Positions 1 through 5,754 of a stretch of 6,613 bases of DNA are shown here, in pieces. The notes under the pieces were generated by a model. It made no database searches. It saw nothing but the letters and a program-made list of their open reading frames with translations, and was not told the DNA's origin. The first letter of the stretch is position 1. Every line of letters starts with the position of its first letter. The stretch covers positions 1-6,613 of the forward strand of contig RFIY01000152.1 of assembly GCA_003695505.1 (NCBI GenBank). The letters are read 5' to 3'. The stretch comes from Candidatus Dadabacteria bacterium. GTDB taxonomy: Bacteria; J088. Position numbers and translations under genes: made by a program.

Positions 1-119
1 AGGTCGAGGCGACCAACAGCCGCCGCGATGATATCTGGCGGGCGTTCGTACGGTACGCGCGCACGGGAGTGGATATCGAACTGGAGAATCCGCCCGCGGA
101 CCTGCTGCCGAGCGGGTAA
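1..119 (+). CDS. C-terminal end of an unidentified protein (partial)
   Basis: The left edge holds the last 38 sense codons of a gene that begins outside the window; its first complete codon is at position 3 and its TAA stop is at 117-119. The end reads roughly DDIWRAFVRYARTGVDIELE followed by a proline-rich tail. Third codon positions are about 82% G or C by hand count (31 of 38), against about 64% in the overlapping frame that continues into the next gene, so this is the better coding frame. It lies on the same strand as the following glycosyltransferase with a 25-nt gap, suggesting one operon. I do not recognise the family from this tail; a role in the same polysaccharide pathway is only inferred from position. 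Confidence 0.6.
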   Translation, partial: VEATNSRRDDIWRAFVRYARTGVDIELENPPADLLPSG

Positions 120-144
120 GGAATCACGGCGCGGCGCACAAGAG

Positions 145-1257
145 ATGCCGCACATCGTCCACATATCGAACATTCATCGCGCCGATGACGCGAGAATTTT
201 TGCCCGCCAGTGCGTTTCCGCATCGTCAGCAGGCTTTCAGGTCACGCTGCTTGGGCGTGTCGAGCGGCCCGATTGTCGGGCCGGTGTCCAGCGCCGACCG
301 ATCCCGACGCATGTGCCGGTGTCAAGATCGCCGATAGCCTACCGCAGAATACATCAGACAATCTTGCGCGAAGCGGATGAACTCGCCGCCGATCTGTACC
401 AGTTTCACGATGTCGAACTGATTGATGTGGCTCTCGCGCTCATTCGGCGCGGGAGAACGGTGGTGTTCGACGCGCATGAAGACCATCCACGCCAGGTTCG
501 GGCAATGGGTTCGGGCAAAGGCATCCTTGGCCAGATCAAACCGCTGTGGGTGCACAGGCGCATTCGCGCGATGGATCACCAGGCCGCGGGGATCATTGCG
601 GCCACGCAGACGATTTTGAACACATACGACAATCCCTCGCGCGTACTCGTGCGCAATTTTCCGAGGGTTTCCCTGTTCCAGTCGCGAGAAAAACGTCGTC
701 ACCAGATCGTCTATGTGGGTGGGTTGTCAAGGGCCAGGGGGGCCGACGTCATGGTTCAGGCCATGGCGTACCTGCAGCACCCGGACGCAACATTACACAT
801 CATGGGCGCGGAGCTGGAGCCAGGCCTCGTCGGGGAGCTGAAGGCGCTTCCCGGCGCCGCTCGCGTGAAATGGTATCCACACTCAACCTACCAGGAGGCA
901 ATCACGCTGCTCGAATCTTCGGGGCTGGGTCTGTTTGTCGCCGCGCCCATGCGTCATTTGCGCGACTCCCTTCCCGTCAAGATCTACGAGTACATGGCGG
1001 CATCCATGCCGATGATTGTCAGCGACTTTCCCGAGTGGCGCGAACAGTTCGCCGCATCGGGTGCCGTCGAGTTTGTACCGCCGCAGGACCCGATTGCCCT
1101 TGCGAAGCGGATGGATCAACTGCTTCTGGATCCAGACGGACTCGAGGTTCGTGGCCGGCTCGGTCGAAAATGGGTGGAACAGCATTGTAGCTGGGAGCGG
1201 GAATCGGAGCGGCTGATCGGTTTTTATCGGCAGCTACTTGAAAGTCGTCGCAAATAA
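145..1257 (+). CDS. GT4-type glycosyltransferase (GT-B fold)
   Basis: A 370-residue protein, usual length for a GT4 retaining glycosyltransferase that moves a sugar from a nucleotide donor onto a growing lipid-linked glycan at the cytoplasmic face of the inner membrane. The N-terminal acceptor half begins HISNIHRADDARIF (residues 6-19), then FHDVEL (87-92) and VVFDAHED (106-113), all typical of this subgroup. The C-terminal donor half begins near YVGGLSRARG (190-199) and carries the signature PVKIYEYMAASMPMIVSDFP (277-296). The E-x7-E pair of the family is seen as D274-x7-E282. The frame stays open upstream to 28, but that stretch overlaps the previous gene's tail and looks less coding, so ATG 145 just before the conserved N-terminus is preferred. 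The ribosome site is weak (AAGAG directly upstream). The stop is 8 bp from the stop of the convergent deacetylase. Acceptor and sugar are unknown. Confidence 0.93.
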   Translation: MPHIVHISNIHRADDARIFARQCVSASSAGFQVTLLGRVERPDCRAGVQRRPIPTHVPVSRSPIAYRRIHQTILREADELAADLYQFHDVELIDVALALIRRGRTVVFDAHEDHPRQVRAMGSGKGILGQIKPLWVHRRIRAMDHQAAGIIAATQTILNTYDNPSRVLVRNFPRVSLFQSREKRRHQIVYVGGLSRARGADVMVQAMAYLQHPDATLHIMGAELEPGLVGELKALPGAARVKWYPHSTYQEAITLLESSGLGLFVAAPMRHLRDSLPVKIYEYMAASMPMIVSDFPEWREQFAASGAVEFVPPQDPIALAKRMDQLLLDPDGLEVRGRLGRKWVEQHCSWERESERLIGFYRQLLESRRK

Positions 1258-1265
1258 TCAGGCTA

Positions 1266-2624
1266 CTATGGTCGTGCTGAGAGGATCTCGAGCATCTTAA
1301 GATAAGTCTGACGGGCACGCCGGTGGACGAGCCGGTCGTTGTGCCACAGGATGACGACACGACCACCGGTGATGAGGGACTGGTTCCGCAGGCGCTCCAC
1401 GCGGGTCAGGAGTTCATCCAGACTGCTTCGCTCGTACTCGAGTACGGCGACTTCCATAAGCAACAGGGGAACTTCGACCAGGTCGAGTGTGCGCTCGGAG
1501 GCAATATCGTAGACAGGAACCGGATGGCCGGTTCCCAGCCTGTAGCCCGTTCGGTCGGGGAAACCCACGGAGCTGTCGAAAGTGAGGCCGGCCTCGTCCC
1601 AGGCGGGCCACATGTCCGGACGCCACCGCAAATAGTGGTGACGTCCGCCCCATTCGTTCTGGACAATGCCGAGTCGTTCGCAGTGATCGCGGAGGAACGA
1701 AAACTCCGTCTGGATCAGATCGGGAGTATCAAGACAGGCATAACTGGCGTGGTAGCCGAGCTGGTGGCCTCGTTTGTGCAGTGTACACAGGAGCGCATCA
1801 ATCCGAGGGTCGCCAAGCCTGTAGGTAGCGTCGAGTGGGTGGTTGCCGCCGCCGAAAAAATTAAATGCGCCACAAAGGTCGAAACGCTCCAGCGCCGTGC
1901 AAATGAAATCGAACGTGTCCATGACATCAGTGCGTCGCATCATCGACAGGACGCGTCCGAATGCCAGTTCCGGATCCCGGTCACGCAACAGGTTTGCCGC
2001 ACTTCTGCGCAGGCGGTGCGCTGTGCCGGTGACGTCGTGTTCCCAGGGACGGTCAACATCGTGCGTCACGAGTGGTGGTGAAGAATGCTGCGCGACAGAA
2101 GCTTCGAAACCAGGGGCGACGCGCTGAAGCGCGTCTTCGATCAGTACCGCGTAAAGATCGACGACCGGAACCATTTCGCAGTTGTGCTGGACCAGCAAAT
2201 GCTCACGGGAGCACGATCGACCGTGTTCGTCGACGCTGGATCCATCTGCCTGTCCTGAAAGCAGGATCCAGGCGGCATCAAACAATGGGAAGTTGATGTG
2301 TAGTGTTGCGCCATGTGATGTCCACGGAAGTGTAGTGCCCACGGGCACGCCGAATGCGGGAACCTGCGTGTCGCGAATCGTCAGCCATGGTGGCTTGCGC
2401 CAGATCTGTTCATCCAATTCCTGGTGGATGGCCGCACCAGATTGTGTCAGCGGAGTGGTTGGTACCGTAATGCTGCCTGCGCCAGCGCGAAGCACGACAT
2501 CGGTTGCCGCAGCCGCCAAAGGCGTGGCCCATTCAATGTTCGCGCCAAGGATATGCCTGACCACGATGTCAACGGCATATCGCAGACGCGGTCGATCCGG
2601 GCAGTGAATCTGAATGGTCTTCAT
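1266..2624 (-). CDS. polysaccharide deacetylase family protein with DUF7033-like N-terminal domain
   Basis: A 452-residue protein with no signal peptide or membrane segment, so probably cytoplasmic. Residues about 1-165 match what I know of the DUF7033 region: FPLFDAAWILLSG (112-124), DEHGR (132-136) and PVVDLYAVLI (153-162). Residues about 183-450 form a NodB-like (CE4) deacetylase barrel: THDVD (187-191) supplies the acidic residues, GHQLGYHASY (286-295) the metal-binding His287 and His292, GGRHHYLRW (326-334) a further active-site block, DSSVGF to GYRLGT (350-365) the substrate loop, and ILWHND (425-430) the late conserved His. The metal and catalytic positions all look intact. Family members remove acetyl groups from sugars; the exact substrate is not known. 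The ATG at 2624 starts the conserved domain directly, though no clear ribosome site precedes it. It converges on the glycosyltransferase and diverges from the sulfotransferase. DUF7033 assignment is from memory of the motif pattern. Confidence 0.93.
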   Translation of the reverse strand: MKTIQIHCPDRPRLRYAVDIVVRHILGANIEWATPLAAAATDVVLRAGAGSITVPTTPLTQSGAAIHQELDEQIWRKPPWLTIRDTQVPAFGVPVGTTLPWTSHGATLHINFPLFDAAWILLSGQADGSSVDEHGRSCSREHLLVQHNCEMVPVVDLYAVLIEDALQRVAPGFEASVAQHSSPPLVTHDVDRPWEHDVTGTAHRLRRSAANLLRDRDPELAFGRVLSMMRRTDVMDTFDFICTALERFDLCGAFNFFGGGNHPLDATYRLGDPRIDALLCTLHKRGHQLGYHASYACLDTPDLIQTEFSFLRDHCERLGIVQNEWGGRHHYLRWRPDMWPAWDEAGLTFDSSVGFPDRTGYRLGTGHPVPVYDIASERTLDLVEVPLLLMEVAVLEYERSSLDELLTRVERLRNQSLITGGRVVILWHNDRLVHRRARQTYLKMLEILSARP

Positions 2625-2688
2625 GTACGCGATCTGAAACAGGTCTGAAGGCGGAGTCGTCCGGATCGTCCGGGCGGGCCACCGTACA
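2625..2688. promoter_or_regulatory. divergent intergenic region between deacetylase and sulfotransferase
   Basis: These 64 bp separate two genes read outward from it, so they or the flanking coding ends must hold promoters for both unless the annotated starts are wrong. I see no convincing -35/-10 pair on either strand. The best - strand match is TACATT (reverse complement of 2687-2692), inside the inverted repeat and without a good -35. No strong ribosome binding site precedes either start. Regulation through the inverted repeat at the right end is possible but unproven. Confidence 0.35.
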
Positions 2689-2700
2689 ATGTACGGTGGC
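2678..2700. repeat. perfect 10-bp inverted repeat around the sulfotransferase start codon
   Basis: GCCACCGTAC (2678-2687) and GTACGGTGGC (2691-2700) are exact reverse complements separated by the 3 bases AAT. The annotated ATG (2689-2691) takes its A and T from the loop and its G from the first stem base. In mRNA this would be a stable GC-rich hairpin hiding the start codon; in DNA it is a symmetric site that could bind a dimeric regulator. No T run follows, so it does not look like an intrinsic terminator on either strand. Confidence 0.85.
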
Positions 2701-3633
2701 AGCTTGAAATCAGCATGGAAAGCGAACAGGGGCGTCGTGCAAAACGCGTTGACATTTTTCCGGACTCAGTTGACCGACATGCTACGGGAAGCCGTACGCC
2801 GTTATCGTCGCCGTCGACTGGGGATCGGGAATTATCAGACATGGGAATATCTTACTCCTGATGAGATTCTCGCGGATACGCGATGCATCTTCGTCGCCTC
2901 GACCGGGCGCTGTGGCACGGCCATGTTGACCGCGTTACTTGAGCACGATGTACGCAACCGTGTCTGGCACAAGCCAGCAGCCGAGCTGGGGTATCCATCG
3001 ACGATCAGCTACCGCGATTTCCATGATCAGCCGGATCGCATCGCTGAGCTTGTGTTCCACGCCCGTTTTGACATGATCAGCGATGCGGGGTTGCGTGGGT
3101 ACCGTTATGTCGAAACAAACAATCGCATCACGTTCTATCTGCCGGGACTGTTACGGCTGCTTCCACATGCGAAGGTGATCCATCTCATTCGAGATCCATT
3201 CGCATTCATTTCCAGCGGTGTGCGGCGAAAGTATTACCAGAACAGCCTTGGTGATCTGAGCCGGATCCGGCCGCGGCCTGGAGACGCACACAGTGACGAC
3301 TGGGCGCAGTGGTCGCCTCAGGTCCGCTGCGGATGGCTTTGGAACGAGACGAATCAATGGATAGAAGACGCCGTTACGGAACTTCCTGCCAATCAGTTGT
3401 TGCGCCTGCGGGCCGAAGATCTATTTCACGATCCCGCCACGGCTCGGGGGGTTCTGGATTTCTGCGAGACAGAAGCACCAGAGCGGCTGATCCGAAAGCT
3501 GCAACACAATCCGGTCAACGCGCAGGGAGGTCGTGGCTTGCAATATTCAGACTTTTCAGAAGCCGACCGGATGTTGATCCGGCGATTGACCCCGCTGAGA
3601 AAAAAATACGGTTATTCGCTTCCGGATGAATGA
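2689..3633 (+). CDS. sulfotransferase family protein (PAPS-dependent type)
   Basis: A 314-residue protein from the chosen start. The family transfers sulfate from PAPS to a hydroxyl or amine, here probably on a sugar. The 5'-phosphosulfate loop is seen as IFVASTGRCGTAML (67-80), a P-loop-like segment after a beta strand, and the 3'-phosphate motif as VIHLIRDPFAFISSG (163-177) with Arg168 and Ser176 at the usual spacing. Residues 31-44 are very basic (RRYRRRRL), and no signal peptide or clear membrane span is visible, so it is likely cytoplasmic or membrane-peripheral. The start is uncertain: ATG 2689 lies inside a hairpin without a ribosome site; GTG 2737, preceded by AGGGG, and ATG 2779 are alternatives that leave both motifs intact. 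The 3' end overlaps the convergent FkbM gene by 22 bp. Overall family is confident; substrate and donor are by family knowledge only. Confidence 0.9.
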   Translation: MYGGSLKSAWKANRGVVQNALTFFRTQLTDMLREAVRRYRRRRLGIGNYQTWEYLTPDEILADTRCIFVASTGRCGTAMLTALLEHDVRNRVWHKPAAELGYPSTISYRDFHDQPDRIAELVFHARFDMISDAGLRGYRYVETNNRITFYLPGLLRLLPHAKVIHLIRDPFAFISSGVRRKYYQNSLGDLSRIRPRPGDAHSDDWAQWSPQVRCGWLWNETNQWIEDAVTELPANQLLRLRAEDLFHDPATARGVLDFCETEAPERLIRKLQHNPVNAQGGRGLQYSDFSEADRMLIRRLTPLRKKYGYSLPDE

Positions 3634-4547
3634 TCCTTCGCCGGAGCGGGCCCCGGAAGATCGCCAAAGATGAAACCGCCCTCGAGCAGTTCGGTTTCGT
3701 AACCGCGTTCTTGCAGTATCGCGACGCATTCCGGGGCAACGTCGACGCCATCTGGCGAATACCGTGCCGCAATCGCGAGATGTCTTGGACGGTGTTGCTG
3801 CATGCCGCGTAACGCGTGTGCTTCTGCGCCATTGAGCTGGATGATCATCAGGTCGACATCCATTCCGGGGGCCGTTTCGGCAAGAATGTTGTCCAGAGTG
3901 TCGAGCGGTACTTCTACATGCGGCCGCTGACGGTCCAGGATGAGACTTCCGGCCTGGCCATCACGCGGCTTGATATGAAAGCGCCCTGAGCCAGGCTTGC
4001 TCCACACACCTTTCTGGACGATTTTCACATTTCCGCTGGTATTCGCCTGGACGTTCTTTCTCAGGATTGGTACGTTTTCCGGGTGCGGTTCGATGGCGAT
4101 TACAACCCCTTCCGGTCCGACTTCGCGAGCCAGTCGAACAGCGTAATAACCGCGATATGCACCCATTTCAGCGACGATATCTCCCGGAGAGACTGTATAG
4201 TGCCGCTGTTTTTTTGGCCCACCATACATCAACCCACCGCCGTCGAATCGAATGACCCGGTCAAGCGCGCAGAGGTAATGAGTGAACGGGACGCTGCTGC
4301 GCACCGCGCGAGGCAGCGTGCGATAGACGCGCCAGTAGTAATCAGGGGATGGCTTGTTGAAGAATGTCAGCCCATCATGTGTTCGTATCCAGACCAGGTC
4401 GCCTTCTTGTCCGATCTCATCGGGCAGACACCTCGCGAGGTCATGAGAAGCCTTTGTGACCGGGGCGATAAAATCGGGGTTGCCGGGCTTTAGTGCAAAC
4501 CGTAAACGAGAAAGAAAAGAAGGTTTCTCAGTACCCATTGGTCTCAT
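3612..4547 (-). CDS. FkbM family methyltransferase
   Basis: A 311-residue SAM-dependent methyltransferase of the FkbM class, which commonly O-methylates sugars or polyketides. After an N-terminal extension of about 115 residues, the SAM-binding fold begins with DIVAEMGAYRGYYAVRLA (123-140; ExGAxxG glycine loop), followed by VIAIEPHPENVPILRKNV (149-166) with acidic Glu153 for the ribose, and a later block IIQLNGAEAHALRGM (235-249). That last block is usually close to IKIDVEGAE; here the Lys, Asp and first Glu positions are Ile235, Gln237 and Asn239, an atypical variant. The start ATG 4547 has no obvious ribosome site; ATG 4538 (residue 4) is an alternative. It shares strand with the downstream-positioned GT2 and flippase genes but is separated from them by 310 bp, so it may have its own promoter. 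The 3' end overlaps the sulfotransferase tail to tail. Confidence 0.93.
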   Translation of the reverse strand: MRPMGTEKPSFLSRLRFALKPGNPDFIAPVTKASHDLARCLPDEIGQEGDLVWIRTHDGLTFFNKPSPDYYWRVYRTLPRAVRSSVPFTHYLCALDRVIRFDGGGLMYGGPKKQRHYTVSPGDIVAEMGAYRGYYAVRLAREVGPEGVVIAIEPHPENVPILRKNVQANTSGNVKIVQKGVWSKPGSGRFHIKPRDGQAGSLILDRQRPHVEVPLDTLDNILAETAPGMDVDLMIIQLNGAEAHALRGMQQHRPRHLAIAARYSPDGVDVAPECVAILQERGYETELLEGGFIFGDLPGPAPAKDHSSGSE

Positions 4548-4857
4548 TCAATGTTTGGCGATCCAGGCAGGTGATGGTTCGACCCGCTATGATGCCGCAT
4601 CGCCTGTTCATGAGGTTTCTAAGTCCAATTTAATGGCGAACATGACTACTATAGCACCCTTGTGCCGGTTCCCGGAAATTGATCCAGCCGCAATGAGAGA
4701 CCACAGCTGCAATGACAGACCTGTTGTCATGATCATAACTTCTTGGATCTTTGCCAGGATTTGCCGGCTACGGTATTGCTGCGCGAGATCTCGTGAGCTG
4801 GGCTTCCCGTGCAGCATCACGACCATTCGCGACTTCGTCGGCGCACTCAAAGAGCGC
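4548..4857. other. 310-bp intergenic region with low-GC core
   Basis: This gap between the GT2 stop and the FkbM start holds no recognisable gene. GC falls to about 45-48% at 4621-4740 (hand count), against 53-63% in coding lines, as expected of a promoter or leader. It contains a weak stem (ATGACA 4712-4717 with TGTCAT 4725-4730), the 8-bp palindrome ATGATCAT at 4729-4736 and the 10-bp palindrome CGAGATCTCG at 4794-4803. None has the T run of an intrinsic terminator. A - strand reading frame at 4608-4850 (about 72 residues from ATG 4826) fits wholly in the gap, but has no ribosome site or known motif, so I do not call it a gene. Confidence 0.7.
4648..4656 (-). promoter_or_regulatory. candidate extended -10 promoter for the FkbM gene
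   Basis: On the - strand this reads TGCTATAGT: a TGn extension directly followed by TATAGT, five of six matches to TATAAT. It lies in the low-GC core of the gap and would give a leader of roughly 90-95 nt before ATG 4547. The -35 region at 17-18 bp spacing (TCCGGG or TTCCGG) is poor, which extended -10 promoters can tolerate. Assignment to a sigma-70-type factor is inference. Confidence 0.3.
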
Positions 4858-5754
4858 TCAGGCGGGACGCTCTGTCGAACGGGTGACCAACCGCGAGGGA
4901 AAACGCTTTATGTCATCGATCAGATACATGATCCATCGCGCCAGCCCGCCCACAAAAACGAACGCGATGCGAAGCCGAGCCTTCGCTCCTCCAGGGCTTC
5001 TGAACGTGGCCCTTGCAGCATAGATGAAATAGGTCCAGTGAGGGAGCAGCGGTCGCCGCGGGCGTTCGAACAGGATCTGATAGTATCGCGTAATCATCGC
5101 GTCGCGATCGAGTGGTGCCCGAGGCATCCTGCGCTGCCAGACGACGTCTGAAACGCAGGCGAATGTTCCACGCAATGAAACCTCGCAGAGCAAGAGCCAG
5201 ATTGCAGCAAAGAAATTCTTTTCGAAACGAATTTTTTTCAGCACACTGGTGCGAAACATGCCATGAATTGCGGCGGCATCGCACCAGATTCCCAGCGCGA
5301 GCCGTGTTACCGGGTCATTGACGTGTCTCGTGTCCAGGAGTGGGCCTGAGAAACCGTTTGGAGATCCATCCGCGGCGATGAGCTGCAGCCGTCCGGTGAC
5401 CAGGGCGACATCGGGATCTTCCTGAAGCACCGCGGCCAGAGAGGAGAGGTAGTTGCTCGGAAACAGATCATGCCCACCGGAAAGCACGAAGAAGGGTGTC
5501 GTGGCACGATCAAGCAACGTCGCGACCGAACTATATGCGCCTTCATTACGATCGCGAAGGATCAATTTCACGCGCTCATCAAATTGCGCAAGTTCAAGCA
5601 GTTTCTCACGGGTGCCATCTGTTGACGCGTTGTCAACGATCAGGAGCTCAAGAGACTGCAGATCCTGATCGAGCCATGTACGAACCGTTTCTTCGATGTA
5701 GTCGATTTCGTTGTAGACCATAAGGCCGACGGTCACAATGGGTTTGGAAGTCAT
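4858..5754 (-). CDS. GT2 family glycosyltransferase (GT-A fold)
   Basis: A 298-residue inverting glycosyltransferase, predicted to add one sugar to the lipid-linked repeat unit at the inner membrane. The N-terminal nucleotide-binding domain begins VTVGLMVYNEIDYIEETV (7-24) and continues with LLIVDNASTDGT (37-48; Asp41 and Asp46 of the classic block). The metal-site segment reads VLSGGHDLFPSNYL (90-103), so the usual DxD is GHD at 94-96. Residues about 263-279 are hydrophobic with few charges and may sit at the membrane. The frame is open for 98 more codons upstream, but that part is antisense-free shadow of the flippase and lacks family sequence. ATG 5754 sits exactly before the conserved first strand and overlaps the flippase stop as ATGA, implying translational coupling, with no strong ribosome site of its own. 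Donor and acceptor are unknown. Confidence 0.93.
   Translation of the reverse strand: MTSKPIVTVGLMVYNEIDYIEETVRTWLDQDLQSLELLIVDNASTDGTREKLLELAQFDERVKLILRDRNEGAYSSVATLLDRATTPFFVLSGGHDLFPSNYLSSLAAVLQEDPDVALVTGRLQLIAADGSPNGFSGPLLDTRHVNDPVTRLALGIWCDAAAIHGMFRTSVLKKIRFEKNFFAAIWLLLCEVSLRGTFACVSDVVWQRRMPRAPLDRDAMITRYYQILFERPRRPLLPHWTYFIYAARATFRSPGGAKARLRIAFVFVGGLARWIMYLIDDIKRFPSRLVTRSTERPA

Noticed and set aside
28-144. N-terminal extension of the GT4 to an ATG at 28
   Set aside because: It overlaps the tail of the previous gene in a frame with weaker coding bias and precedes the conserved family N-terminus, which begins right after ATG 145.
546-1190. 214-codon + strand open frame inside the GT4 gene
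   Set aside because: It is a shifted-frame shadow of the glycosyltransferase, whose conserved blocks lie in the other frame throughout.
1258-1265. Terminator between GT4 and deacetylase
   Set aside because: Only 8 bp separate the stops and no stem with a T run is visible there.
1323-2081. 252-codon + strand open frame
   Set aside because: It is antisense to the deacetylase, whose motifs are intact; the translation shows no family features and long antisense frames are common at this GC content.
2749-2754. Perfect TTGACA -35 hexamer on the + strand
   Set aside because: It lies within the sulfotransferase N-terminal coding region and nothing resembling TATAAT follows at 16-19 bp (the bases there are TGACCG/GACCGA-like).
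4655-4671. Sigma-54-like GGCAC...TGC on the - strand upstream of FkbM
   Set aside because: The spacing between the GG and GC elements is 9 bases rather than the 10 required, and the TT before GC is incomplete.
4456-5151. 231-codon + strand open frame crossing the 310-bp gap
   Set aside because: It overlaps the FkbM start and the GT2 C-terminus antisense, is rich in Arg, Ser and Cys, and contains no recognisable motif.
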